Positions 17,940 through 26,711 of a DNA stretch of 64,000 nt are shown piece after piece. Under the pieces are notes generated by a model. It had not been told where the DNA came from. It made no database searches and saw only the letters and a program-made list of their open reading frames with translations. This DNA is from Paraburkholderia eburnea (lineage in GTDB: Bacteria > Pseudomonadota > Gammaproteobacteria > Burkholderiales > Burkholderiaceae), in the NCBI RefSeq assembly GCF_002917095.1, contig NZ_PQGA01000022.1:1-64000 (forward strand), in the 5' to 3' direction. Position numbers and translations under genes: made by a program. Positions within the stretch are counted from its first letter, which is position 1, and every line of letters begins with the position of its first letter.

Positions 17940-19016
17940 ATGAGCCAACTCTCCAACGCGAGCCGTGTCTCGCGCCGTTCCGGCGCAGGCTGGCGCAAGG
18001 CGCGCGACGCTTCGCGCGTGGCGCTGACCGCGCTGGCGGCCCATGCCATCGGCGCACATGCGCAAAGCTCGGTCACGCTGTATGGCGCGCTCGACACGAG
18101 CATCGAAATCACCAATCCTGGCTCGGGCTACGTCGCGCGCATGGACTCGGGCGCGTATCGCGGCTCGCGCGTGGGCCTGCGCGGCGCGGAAGATATCGGC
18201 AACGGGCTGAAGATCCTGTTCGATCTGGAAAATGGCTTCAGCTCCGGCAACGGCACACTGGCCGTGAGCAACACGATCTTCAACCGCCAGGCGTGGATCG
18301 GCCTCGGCACGCCGTACGGCACGCTGCGCATGGGCCGCCAGTATTCGCCCATCTATATTCCGTTCAAGGGCGGACTGGACGCGTTCGGCGCCGGCACGAT
18401 TGCCTCGGGCCTCGACAATCTCTCGAAGATCACGCCCTACGAGAGCAATGCGATCACGTATCTCTCGCCCGAATTCCACGGCTTTTCGACCACGTTGATG
18501 GCCTCGATGCGCGATTCGACCGATGGCGACGGCAATGGCATCGCCGGCAATATCGAAACTTTCGCGTATCGCAACGGCCCGTTCCGCGTCTCGTACGCGC
18601 ATCAGCAGACGCACGGCGATGGCGCGCTGCGCGCCAACCTGGGCGGCGTCTCCTACGTGTACGGTCCGCTGACGGGCTTTCTTTCGTTCTTCAACGGCGA
18701 TGGCGGCACACCCGGCTATCACAACGACGGCGTGTCGATCTCGGCGCGCTATGGCGTCAATGCGCGCTTTCGCGCCTCGCTGGGTTACACGTATCTGCGC
18801 GACCGTTCAGGCGGCGACGACAACGCCGACCAGTTCAGCGCCGCCTGCGAGTACGACCTGAGCAAGCGTGTGCTGCTCTACGCGAGCGCGGGCTGGCTGC
18901 GCAATCGCGGGCAAGGCGAATTCACGCTCAAGGGTGTGAACGTGACGGGCCTCGCGCCGTCGTGGCCGGGCGCGTCGGTGCGTGGCGTGCAGTTCGGCAT
19001 GATCGACCGGTTTTAA
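17940..19016 (+). CDS. Outer-membrane porin (OmpC-like)
   Basis: Porin of about 358 aa beginning MSQLSNASRVSRR, with an Arg-rich n-region before VALTALAAHAIGAHA (cleavage before QSSVTLYGALDTS). Family segments: GLRGAEDIGNGLKILFDLENG, YDLSKRVLLYASAGW, ending GVQFGMIDRF. The longer in-frame start at 17838 runs through the two gcd-end hairpins and is not credible. No clear Shine-Dalgarno or promoter is seen between the terminator and the start, so expression may depend on gcd read-through. Confidence 0.9.
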   Translation: MSQLSNASRVSRRSGAGWRKARDASRVALTALAAHAIGAHAQSSVTLYGALDTSIEITNPGSGYVARMDSGAYRGSRVGLRGAEDIGNGLKILFDLENGFSSGNGTLAVSNTIFNRQAWIGLGTPYGTLRMGRQYSPIYIPFKGGLDAFGAGTIASGLDNLSKITPYESNAITYLSPEFHGFSTTLMASMRDSTDGDGNGIAGNIETFAYRNGPFRVSYAHQQTHGDGALRANLGGVSYVYGPLTGFLSFFNGDGGTPGYHNDGVSISARYGVNARFRASLGYTYLRDRSGGDDNADQFSAACEYDLSKRVLLYASAGWLRNRGQGEFTLKGVNVTGLAPSWPGASVRGVQFGMIDRF

Positions 19017-19145
19017 AGTCGGTGCATTCACTTCAATTGAGCGGGATGCCGGTGGGATGCAGGTATTTCGCAATGGTCAATCGAAATCTTGCCGTGACCC
19101 TGGCTAGCCCCTTCACCGAAACAGCCCCCAGCGGACGTTAAAAGT

Positions 19146-19547
19146 TCAGTGGAAGGTGGCGCAAAGCCGGTCGATCGGCACGACGATCAATAGACAGGAC
19201 GAGAAGGCCAGGCCCACGGTGAAGGCGACTGCAGCAGTCGCGCCGCACCATGCGATAAAACGGGCGGGATCGCGCTTGCCCGGTACCTGCGTCGCAATGA
19301 GCCGCCAGGCGCGGCCCGTCCGGACGGCGATGACGATCGCCGCCACCAGCGCGACCAGCGACGCGCCATCGACGATCCGCTCGACCTGCGGCCAGGTCAG
19401 CGTACCGTTGCGCTGGAAGTCGTCGCAGCCGTTCGAGATGAGCGTCACGCACAACGCGAGATGCAGCAGCCAGATGAGCGGCACACCGGCCAGCCCGAGC
19501 CAGATAGCGGTGCGGCCGGGCTGTGGTAACTGGAGATCCTCTTCCAT
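19146..19547 (-). CDS. Small inner-membrane protein, unknown function
   Basis: 133 aa starting MEEDLQLPQPGRTAIWLGLAG in the chosen frame (quoted to 20 residues or so), with three predicted membrane segments: WLGLAGVPLIWLLHLALCVTL, GASLVALVAAIVIAVR and AAVAFTVGLAFSSCLLIVV. AAGGA lies about 10 bases upstream of the 19547 start; the upstream in-frame extension to 19784 looks non-coding. No domain recognised. It is convergent with the preceding porin and divergent from the next one. Confidence 0.7.
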   Translation of the reverse strand: MEEDLQLPQPGRTAIWLGLAGVPLIWLLHLALCVTLISNGCDDFQRNGTLTWPQVERIVDGASLVALVAAIVIAVRTGRAWRLIATQVPGKRDPARFIAWCGATAAVAFTVGLAFSSCLLIVVPIDRLCATFH

Positions 19548-20018
19548 CCCGGTTTGTCCTTTTTGCCTGATGTTTTCGATGGGCGCAATGAAAGCCATAG
19601 CATACGGTGAGCAGATTACGTGCCCAGGACGCGTGAACCCACCTGCAACGCGCACGTCGCGCGCACGCGACAGGTGACCCCCGCCTGCTTGACCGACCGC
19701 ATGGACGGTCGGCGTGTTGAGCGCCGTCGGAATCCGCGCGCAGAAGCCCGGATCGGCTCTCACATTACATAACCACGCGGCCATCCCGACGATCTGACCA
19801 TTTCATCTGGTCATAACGTTAGCGCTAGCGCAATCCCCCACTGGAAACAACGTTAGAGACGGGGCGCATTTTCCCTGGCGCGCAAAGGCGCCGCAGCGTC
19901 CGCGGCCGTTCCTATAATCGGCTCCCGAAGTGCCTGCTGGCATTTCAGCTTGCTGCGAGGGAAAGCCCTGCGCAGCCGGGACGTGGTTTGGAGACAGACG
20001 AAAAATATAGGATACCTG
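19548..20018. other. 471-bp intergenic region upstream of a porin
   Basis: Holds a LacI-type palindrome (19818-19829), a second half-site (AACGTTAG near 19849) and a perfect -10 hexamer TATAAT at 19913-19918 with no good -35. No gene seen on either strand. Confidence 0.6.
19818..19829. promoter_or_regulatory. LacI-type operator candidate A (porin upstream)
   Basis: GTTAGCGCTAGC: one base from the perfect palindrome GTTAGCGCTAAC that recurs around the lacI-ABC transporter block. It lies about 200 bp upstream of the porin start at 20019. Confidence 0.55.
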
Positions 20019-21158
20019 ATGAAAAGGACGCTTATTGGCCTTGCCGTTCTGGCGACGGCCTCATCCGCTGCCCATGCGCAAAGCCAGGTCACGCTTTATG
20101 GCCGCATCGACAACGGCATCCAGTACGAAACCGGCTTGCCGGGCAACAAGCACGCGGTCAGCGCGGAAAGCGGCGACTGGGGCTGCTCGTGGTTCGGGCT
20201 GGAAGGTGCGGAGGATATCGGCGGCGGCACGAAGGCCATCTTCAAGCTGGAAGGGCAACTGAATACGCAAAACGGTCAGTCCGCAGGCGCGTTGTTCGGC
20301 CGTCATGCCATCGTGGGCTTCGACAACGATCGCTACGGCACCTTCAAGATGGGCAACCTGGGCGCAGGAGAAATCTCGCAGGACAGTTGGGGCGCCGATC
20401 CGCAACTGATGCAGCGCTACGCCATCGCGACGCTGGTGCGCGGACGCAACTGGGCGAGCGCCGCGAACGGCTTCGAATACCAGACGCCGAGCTGGAGCGG
20501 CTTCCAGATGCGTGGTCAATATGCGCTCACCAACAACACCAAATGGAATGCGGCGTCGACGCCCACCGGCCAGGGCCGTACGGACGGTATCGAAGCGGTC
20601 TACTCCTACGGTCTGGGCGACTTCCGCGTGATCTACGATGAAGTGCGCGGCGCCGACGGCACCTTCAACGACGTTTATCAGCACTCGCGCTCGATCCTCG
20701 CGGGCGGCACGCTGGTGTTCGGCCCGGTCAAGTTCTACGCGGGCTACCAGCACCTGAGCGCGCCGAACGCCACCAACGCGAGCGTGGGCGTGACCGACGC
20801 CTCGCAACCGGACGGGGTTTCCGCGCCGACCGCCGTGGATCACGAATGGGTTGGCGCCGCTTGGCAGATCAACGCTGCCGCGGCGATCACGGCGGCGGTC
20901 TTCCACGCCAACGCCAACCATGGCAATGGCAACGCCACGCTCTACACGCTGGGCGGCACCTACAACCTGTCCAAGCGCACCTTCCTTTATACGGAAGCGG
21001 GTTACGTGCACAACAGCTCGACGTCGAACATCAACCTCGGCAATGGCTCGTACGGCAACAACGATTACGATCCGACGACGGGTTCGTCGGCGAACGGCAA
21101 CCCCAACTACGGTCAGGGTCAGTTCGGCGTATTCGCGGGCGTGATGCATCTGTTCTGA
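20019..21158 (+). CDS. Outer-membrane porin (OmpC-like)
   Basis: 379 aa with a textbook signal peptide MKRTLIGLAVLATASSAAHAQ and a barrel starting SQVTLYGRIDNGIQYETG. It carries GLEGAEDIGGGTKAIFKLEG and YNLSKRTFLYTEAGYVHNSS and ends GVFAGVMHLF. The ATG at 20019 follows GATACC; longer in-frame starts add no signal-like sequence. A LacI-type operator lies upstream and the oligosaccharide ABC operon lies downstream, so it may be the outer-membrane entry route for the same sugar. That link is inferred. Confidence 0.92.
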   Translation: MKRTLIGLAVLATASSAAHAQSQVTLYGRIDNGIQYETGLPGNKHAVSAESGDWGCSWFGLEGAEDIGGGTKAIFKLEGQLNTQNGQSAGALFGRHAIVGFDNDRYGTFKMGNLGAGEISQDSWGADPQLMQRYAIATLVRGRNWASAANGFEYQTPSWSGFQMRGQYALTNNTKWNAASTPTGQGRTDGIEAVYSYGLGDFRVIYDEVRGADGTFNDVYQHSRSILAGGTLVFGPVKFYAGYQHLSAPNATNASVGVTDASQPDGVSAPTAVDHEWVGAAWQINAAAAITAAVFHANANHGNGNATLYTLGGTYNLSKRTFLYTEAGYVHNSSTSNINLGNGSYGNNDYDPTTGSSANGNPNYGQGQFGVFAGVMHLF

Positions 21159-21284
21159 TTCGGGCAGAACGGATGTCATCACAAGTCGGTAAGCAGTACC
21201 AGCCAACCATCTGAAGATCCTCATGGACAGGCGCGGCCAGCATTGGCCCGCGCCGCGCCGGCGCGGTCGTTCTCCTCCAACCCT

Positions 21285-21305
21285 GACGCGCCGGCGTCCT
21301 TTTTT
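21285..21305 (+). terminator. Rho-independent terminator after the porin
   Basis: GACGC, loop GCCG, GCGTC, then C and six T, about 130 bp after the porin stop. A GC palindrome CCGCGCCGGCGCGG lies just before it. Confidence 0.65.
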
Positions 21306-21380
21306 CACCCCTCGCGCATGGGGAATACCCCTGCCCAGGTGCGCTTGAAGCGCGTCACGATCACATGCTATCTTGCGGAC

Positions 21381-21392
21381 GTTAGCGATAAC
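21381..21392. promoter_or_regulatory. LacI-type operator candidate B (upstream of toxin-antitoxin pair)
   Basis: GTTAGCGATAAC in the wider context ACGTTAGCGATAACGT, palindromic except at the centre. It lies about 80 bp upstream of the antitoxin start. Confidence 0.55.
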
Positions 21393-21474
21393 GTTTCAGG
21401 CGCGCGACGTATCGTTGCGAATTCCGATTTGCGAAAACCATAATCAGGCGCGCCGGCAAGCTGGAGATCCCTCA

Positions 21475-21705
21475 ATGGAAAAGCGCGTGTCCAAAGCGAT
21501 GTTCAAGGCCAAGGCCTGTGAACTGTTCCGGCAGGTCGAATTGCTCGGCGAGAGCGTAGTGGTCACCGACCGCGGCGAGCCGACCATCGAGATCCGGCCT
21601 TATCGCGCGAAGCGTAAAAGCCCGCTCGAAGCGCTGCGCGCCTCCATCGTCCATTGCGATATCGAGGGGCCTGCCAAGCCTTCCAATTTGCCGCGCAGCG
21701 AATAG
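21475..21705 (+). CDS. Phd/YefM-like antitoxin
   Basis: 76 aa starting MEKRVSKAMFKAKACELFRQ, the DNA-binding N-terminus of Phd/YefM/VapB-type antitoxins (KAMFKAKACELFRQVELLGE ... VVVTDRGEPTIEIRPY in parts), followed by an acidic/Pro-containing tail that would wrap the toxin. It is followed after 9 bp by a PIN-domain toxin. The partner neutralises the toxin and represses the operon; this is family knowledge. Confidence 0.85.
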   Translation: MEKRVSKAMFKAKACELFRQVELLGESVVVTDRGEPTIEIRPYRAKRKSPLEALRASIVHCDIEGPAKPSNLPRSE

Positions 21706-21714
21706 CGCCCGGCC

Positions 21715-22104
21715 ATGATTGCTCTCGACACCTGCGCGCTGGTCTACTGGCTGCGCGGCGATCAGGCGTTGAGCGAGCGTGCGCGAGCCGCGATCGAAGG
21801 TGCGCTGGACGGCTCGGAAGTGCTGATCTCGGCCATCAGCATGCTGGAGGTGGCGCAGTTCGTGGAGAACGGACAGCTTGCGCTATCGATGGATACGCGA
21901 CGCTGGCTGGCCACGCTCGCCTCGCTGGAGGGCGTGCGCATGGTGGCCGTGGACACGGCCATCGCGGTGCGCGCCACCACGATGTCGCCGCAACTGCCGC
22001 CACCCCAGCGCCTCATCGCCGCGACCGCCCGCACCCTGGGCGTGCCGCTCGTGACGCCTGACGCCCGCATGCGCGAGCTCACGCATCTCGACATCATCTG
22101 GTAA
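21715..22104 (+). CDS. VapC-type PIN-domain ribonuclease toxin
   Basis: 129 aa. The PIN acidic residues are visible: Asp5 (MIALDTCALV), Glu in ISMLEVAQF (about 45), Asp in VAVDTAIAVRA (about 80) and Asp in LVTPDARMREL (about 117). The family cleaves tRNA or rRNA with Mg2+. The pair with the upstream antitoxin is compact and in one operon. A convergent lacI gene ends 34 bp downstream. Confidence 0.88.
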   Translation: MIALDTCALVYWLRGDQALSERARAAIEGALDGSEVLISAISMLEVAQFVENGQLALSMDTRRWLATLASLEGVRMVAVDTAIAVRATTMSPQLPPPQRLIAATARTLGVPLVTPDARMRELTHLDIIW

Positions 22105-22137
22105 CTGCGTGGATGCGCAGTTAATTCGACATCCTTC

Positions 22138-23202
22138 CTAATTTTTTGCGTGCGCGCGGCTGTTGCGCGAGGCGGCGCCGGCGCGCCGGCTGTGTTGCGG
22201 CACCTGCGCCGTGCTCTGGCGCACCACCAGTTCGGCGGGGAAGGTCGTGCGCTGCACCACGGCGTCGTTGCCCGCGATCTGTGCGAGCAGGGCGTTGACG
22301 GCGGAACTCGACATCTGCTGGAACGGCTGGCGCACGGTGGTCAGGGCTGGGTGAAACTGCTCGGCCATCGGGATATCGTCGAAGCCCACTACGGACACGT
22401 CGTCGGGTACGCGCAGGCCGGCTTCGCGCACCGCCGCGATCGCGCCGAACGCACTCTGGTCGTTGGCCGTGAAAATCGCCGTGGGCGGATCGGGCAGTTT
22501 GAGCAGGCCCGACGCCACCTCGAACGCGGTCATCTGCGAGAGATCGCCGCTCACGACCAGCGCCGGGTCGCGCGCCAGGCCTCGGCGAGCCAACGTATCG
22601 TGATAACCGCGTTGCCGGTCGCGCACGCCTTCGATCGCCTCGTCGCCGCCCAGAAACGCAATGCGCGTGTGGCCGAGCGTAATCAGATGCTCGACCGCCA
22701 TGCAAGCGCCGCCGTAGTTATCGACCGATACCGAAGGGAAGCGGTTGAGCGTGCCGCGCTGATCGACCACCACCACGGGCACATGGGCGGCGGCGAGCGC
22801 GTCGAGGCACATGGTCTCGCGCGGCAGGATCACGAGCAGGCCGTCCGAGAATTGCCGCACCAGCTTGATGAGTTCCTGGTGCGAGTGGCTGTCGTCCGAA
22901 ACGGTGTATACCAGCACTTCGCAGCCCGCCGCGCGCGCGGCGCGGCCCGCGCCCAGGATCAACTCGCTGGAGAACTGCGTGTCGAGCGTGGGCGTCATGA
23001 TGCCGATGATGCCGTTGCGGCCGCCCGAGAGCTTTTGCGCGGTGCGGTTGACGACATAGCCGATGTCCGAGGCGATGCGCAGCACTTCGTCGCGGGTTTC
23101 GCGCGAGACGCCGGGGCGTCCGTTGAGCGCGCGCGAGGCCGTCATCTGGGACACGCCGGCCAGCCGCGCGACATCCGCCAGCGTGGGATTTTGCTTGGTC
23201 AT
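22138..23202 (-). CDS. LacI-family transcriptional regulator
   Basis: 354 aa. N-terminal LacI helix-turn-helix (TLADVARLAGVSQMTASRAL) with hinge, then a periplasmic-binding-protein-like sensor domain (IIGIMTPTLDTQFSSEL to FDDIPMAEQFHPALTTVRQP, in parts). It is divergent from the oligosaccharide ABC transporter operon with about 280 bp between start codons, which contain two palindromes of one type. The likely ligand is the imported sugar. Confidence 0.92.
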   Translation of the reverse strand: MTKQNPTLADVARLAGVSQMTASRALNGRPGVSRETRDEVLRIASDIGYVVNRTAQKLSGGRNGIIGIMTPTLDTQFSSELILGAGRAARAAGCEVLVYTVSDDSHSHQELIKLVRQFSDGLLVILPRETMCLDALAAAHVPVVVVDQRGTLNRFPSVSVDNYGGACMAVEHLITLGHTRIAFLGGDEAIEGVRDRQRGYHDTLARRGLARDPALVVSGDLSQMTAFEVASGLLKLPDPPTAIFTANDQSAFGAIAAVREAGLRVPDDVSVVGFDDIPMAEQFHPALTTVRQPFQQMSSSAVNALLAQIAGNDAVVQRTTFPAELVVRQSTAQVPQHSRRAGAASRNSRAHAKN

Positions 23203-23251
23203 GCGACGAGCTTGTTATGAAGGAGTGTGCAGCGCATCCAGGACGATTGCT

Positions 23252-23263
23252 GGTAGCGCTATC
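23252..23263. promoter_or_regulatory. LacI-type operator candidate C (lacI upstream)
   Basis: GGTAGCGCTATC, sharing the core TAGCGCTA with sites A, B and D. About 50 bp upstream of the lacI start, a position fitting autoregulation. Confidence 0.55.
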
Positions 23264-23425
23264 GTTACAGTGGAATTCATTCTAGCAGAAGGCCGCGCGC
23301 CCTCCCTCAGCCGTTCGCCACGTTGCTGCGCGGGCGTTGTACGGATACAGCAGTGGCGCGCAGTAGTGTATTGCTTGCGGGTTAACACCGTCTGGTGAGC
23401 CAGCCCCGATATTACTACCATGCCG

Positions 23426-23445
23426 TAACGTTAAGGCTAACGTTA
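23426..23445. promoter_or_regulatory. LacI-type operator candidate D (ABC operon upstream)
   Basis: TAACGTTA-AGGC-TAACGTTA: perfect 8-bp arms about 38 bp upstream of the substrate-binding-protein start. Spacing from site C is about 170 bp, suitable for loop formation. Confidence 0.65.
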
Positions 23446-23483
23446 ATCGATGATCGATAAAACCAGCGACAGGAGACATCGGA

Positions 23484-24797
23484 ATGGCGTACACGGTGGT
23501 AACGAAGACGATCGGACGGGCGGCGCGTTTTGCTCCGCTGTTTGCCCCGCTATTTGCCGCACTGGCTGCGGCGGGCATCTCGAACGTGGCACAGGCGCAG
23601 GACGCGAAAATCATCACCACCTGGGACCAGCAGACCAATGCCACGTCGAGCAAGATCCTGCGCGACGCATCGGATCGCTTCGAGCAGAAGAACCCTGGTT
23701 ACAAGGTCGAAAACTCGCACATCCTGAACGACGCCTATAAGACCAAGCTCAAGGTGGCGTTCGGCGCCGGCCAGCCGCCGTGTGTGTTCGAGTCGTGGGG
23801 CGGCGGTCCGCTCAACGAATACGTGAAGGCCGGGCAGATCGCCGATCTCACGCCGTATCTGCAGAAGGACGCCGCTTACCGTGAGCGCTTTCTGCCGGCT
23901 TCGTGGAAAGCCGTGACCTTTGACGGCAAGACCTATGGCGTGGCCGCCGAAAACGCTTCGGCTGCCGTGATTTTCTATAACAAGGATCTCTTCAGGCAAT
24001 ACGGTCTCACGCCGCCCGCCACGTGGGACCAGCTCATGCATGTGGTGAAGGTGCTGACCTCGCATGGCGTCGCGCCGTTCGCGCTCGCCAACAAGAACAA
24101 GTGGACAGGCTCGATGTACTACATGTACCTCGTCGATCGCATCGGCGGCCCGGACGTCGTGCGCGGCGCGGTGGAGGGCGGCGGCAAGGGCTTTGGCGAT
24201 CCGGCTTTCGTGGAGGCGGGCAAGTACATCCAGGACCTCGTGAAGGCGGGCGCCTTTGCGCAGGGCTATAACGGTCTCGACTATGACGTGGGCGCCTCGC
24301 GCCGTCTGCTGTACTCGGGCCGCGCGGCGATGGAACTGATGGGCGGCTGGGAAGCCTCGACCATCGCCAACGAGAATCCCGCTTTTTCCGCGAAGCTCGA
24401 CTTCTTTCCGTTCCCGAGCGTGCCGGGCGGCAAGGGTGATCCGCGCGACGTGATCGGCACCGTGGGCGACGGCTTCCTGAGCATTTCGAGCGCCTGCAAG
24501 TACCCGGATGCCGCGTTCAAGCTGATCCAGTCGCTCACCGACGACACCGCCATGCACGCGCGCGTCGGCGACCGCAAAATTCCGCCGGTCAACAACGTGT
24601 CTCTCGACGATCCGTTCCTCAAACGCCTGCAAAGCCTGATCGTACAGGCGCCGAACGTGCAGCTCTGGTACGACCAGGCACTGCCGCCGCGCCTGGGCGA
24701 ATTGCACAAGGACACGACGCAGGCGCTGTTCGGCCTCTCTGTCACGCCGCAGGCAGCGGCGCAGCAGATGCAGGACGCCGCGAAGGCAGGCGGCTGA
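23484..24797 (+). CDS. Sugar ABC transporter, substrate-binding protein
   Basis: 437 aa periplasmic solute-binding protein of the CUT1 (family 1) type. N-terminal signal about 32 residues ending ISNVAQAQ. Motifs include ITTWDQQTN, DAYKTKLKVAFGAGQPPCVFE and the C-terminal dimer of lobes. The Shine-Dalgarno is AGGAG. First gene of an operon with two permeases, an ATPase and a GH3 glycosidase, so its ligand is probably an oligosaccharide with beta-linked glucose or xylose. Confidence 0.93.
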   Translation: MAYTVVTKTIGRAARFAPLFAPLFAALAAAGISNVAQAQDAKIITTWDQQTNATSSKILRDASDRFEQKNPGYKVENSHILNDAYKTKLKVAFGAGQPPCVFESWGGGPLNEYVKAGQIADLTPYLQKDAAYRERFLPASWKAVTFDGKTYGVAAENASAAVIFYNKDLFRQYGLTPPATWDQLMHVVKVLTSHGVAPFALANKNKWTGSMYYMYLVDRIGGPDVVRGAVEGGGKGFGDPAFVEAGKYIQDLVKAGAFAQGYNGLDYDVGASRRLLYSGRAAMELMGGWEASTIANENPAFSAKLDFFPFPSVPGGKGDPRDVIGTVGDGFLSISSACKYPDAAFKLIQSLTDDTAMHARVGDRKIPPVNNVSLDDPFLKRLQSLIVQAPNVQLWYDQALPPRLGELHKDTTQALFGLSVTPQAAAQQMQDAAKAGG

Positions 24798-24888
24798 ACG
24801 CCGGACGATTCATTCGCCATCCTGATCGATAGCCTCGATACGCACCGCTGACAACGCTGGCCCGCACCCGCAAGGGGCGGGCACACTC

Positions 24889-25812
24889 ATGCCCGTGAAC
24901 ATCGCTCTCACCGCCGCCCCCGAACGCCGTCTGCGCCTGCCGACCCAATGGCTCGTGGCCGCGGCGTTTCTCGCCCCTGCCGTGCTGCTGCTTGCCGTGT
25001 TCCTGCTTTATCCGCTCGTCTCCAGCTTGCGGCTGTCGCTGCTCGACTGGAACGGACTGGGCAGCAACGCGCGCTTCGTCGGGCTCGCCAACTGGACCAG
25101 GCTCGCCCACGACGCCGTGTTCTGGCAATCGCTCGCCAACAACGCGATCCTGGCCGCCGCGTCGGTTGTCGTCGAACTGCCGGTCGCGCTCGCGCTGGCC
25201 GTGTTGCTCAATAAAGCGGGGCGTGGCTCGCGCGTGCTCAAGATCCTGTATTTCCTGCCACTGCTGATGTCGAGCGTCGCCATCGGCGTGCTGTTCAAGA
25301 ATATCTACGATCCGAATTTCGGCCCGCTCAACGCAGCGCTCCATGCCATCGGGCTCGACGGTCTCGCGAAGGACTGGATCGGCGATCCGCATTTTTCGCT
25401 GGGCTCGACCATCGCCGTGATCTGCTGGCAGAACACGCCGTTCTACATGATCCTGTTTCTCGCCGGGCTGTCCTCGCTGCCCGCCGAGATCGTCGAAGCC
25501 GCCCGGCTGGATGGCGCCTCGGAATGGACCACGTTCTGGCGCATCAAGCTGCCGCATCTGCAGGGCACCCTGCGCACCGCCGTGCTGCTGTCGATCCTCG
25601 GTTCGCTGCGCTATTTCGACCTTATCTACGTGATGACCGGCGGCGGCCCTGAAGGCGCATCCGAACTGATGGCCACTTATATGTACCGCACCGTGTTCAG
25701 TTCGTTCCAGATGGGTTATGGCAGCACCATCGGCTCGGCGATGTTCCTCATCGTGTGCGCCGTAGCCGCTGTGTCGCTGCGCTTCACGCGCCGTTACGCC
25801 GACGAGGTCTGA
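24889..25812 (+). CDS. Sugar ABC transporter permease (MalF/UgpA-like)
   Basis: 307 aa inner-membrane permease with six helices. The binding-protein-dependent transport (EAA) loop is EIVEAARLDGASEWTTFWRI near residue 205, which contacts the ATPase. It follows the binding protein after about 90 bp, and three bases separate it from the next permease. Confidence 0.93.
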   Translation: MPVNIALTAAPERRLRLPTQWLVAAAFLAPAVLLLAVFLLYPLVSSLRLSLLDWNGLGSNARFVGLANWTRLAHDAVFWQSLANNAILAAASVVVELPVALALAVLLNKAGRGSRVLKILYFLPLLMSSVAIGVLFKNIYDPNFGPLNAALHAIGLDGLAKDWIGDPHFSLGSTIAVICWQNTPFYMILFLAGLSSLPAEIVEAARLDGASEWTTFWRIKLPHLQGTLRTAVLLSILGSLRYFDLIYVMTGGGPEGASELMATYMYRTVFSSFQMGYGSTIGSAMFLIVCAVAAVSLRFTRRYADEV

Positions 25813-25815
25813 ACG

Positions 25816-26658
25816 ATGCGCACGCAACCTTTCAACCGAATTCGCAACATCCGCGTGGGCGTGCCGCTGCTCGCGCTGGTCTGGCTCGCCGTCACGACAT
25901 TGCCGTTCCTGTTCGTGGTGGCGACGAGCCTGAAGACCCAGGACGAGACGTTTTCCTCGCCGGTGTGGGCGCTGCCCGCGCATCTGTATTTCGGCAATTA
26001 CGCCGCTGTGCTCGAAGGCCCGTATTTCACGTACTTTCGCAACAGCGTATTCGTAGTGGGCGTGTCGGTCGTGCTGATCGTGATCGTGAGCGCGATGGCG
26101 GCCTATGCATTCGCACGCATGCGTTTCGCGCTCAACAGGCCGCTGTTCGGCCTGATCGTCGCGGGCATGATCGTGCCGCTGCATGCCACACTCGTTCCGA
26201 TCTATCTGCTCACGCGCAATCTGGGCCTCTACGACACGCCGTTCGCACTGATCGGCCCGTACGTCGCGCTGAGTTTGCCGGTCTCGATCTTTATCCTCAC
26301 CGGCTTCATGCGGCAGATTCCGCGCGAACTCGAAGAAGCCGCACAGCTCGACGGTTGCGGCCCGTTCGGTATTTTCTGGCGGGTATTCTTTCCGCTTTCG
26401 GGGCCGGGACTCGCCACCGTGGCGATCTATAACGGCATTGGCCTGTGGAACGAATTCATCTTTGCCTACATGCTCACCTCGACCTCGGAGCACCGCACGC
26501 TGCCGCTCGCGGTCTGGGATTTTCAGGGGCAATACTCGTCGAACGTGCCCGCGATGCTGGCCGTCGTCACGCTCACTTCACTGCCGCTGATCGTCGCCTA
26601 TGCGTTCGGTCAGGAGCGTGTGATCAAGGGAATGATGGCGGGCTCGCTAAAGGGCTGA
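25816..26658 (+). CDS. Sugar ABC transporter permease (MalG/UgpE-like)
   Basis: 280 aa inner-membrane permease. EAA loop: RELEEAAQLDGCGPFGIFWR near residue 175. Six helices. It is placed three bases after the first permease and about 50 bp before the ATPase gene, so the two permeases are translationally linked. Confidence 0.93.
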   Translation: MRTQPFNRIRNIRVGVPLLALVWLAVTTLPFLFVVATSLKTQDETFSSPVWALPAHLYFGNYAAVLEGPYFTYFRNSVFVVGVSVVLIVIVSAMAAYAFARMRFALNRPLFGLIVAGMIVPLHATLVPIYLLTRNLGLYDTPFALIGPYVALSLPVSIFILTGFMRQIPRELEEAAQLDGCGPFGIFWRVFFPLSGPGLATVAIYNGIGLWNEFIFAYMLTSTSEHRTLPLAVWDFQGQYSSNVPAMLAVVTLTSLPLIVAYAFGQERVIKGMMAGSLKG

Positions 26659-26711
26659 AGGGCTGACGCGCTCAATCGCAGGCCAACGCAAACGAAAGAG
26701 AATCACGACAC

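Noticed and set aside
15342..18722. A 1126-codon open frame on the minus strand opposite gcd and a porin
   Set aside because: It is Arg/Ala/His-rich and runs through the terminators at 17835-17916 and two well-identified genes; it is an artefact of GC-rich codon use on the other strand.
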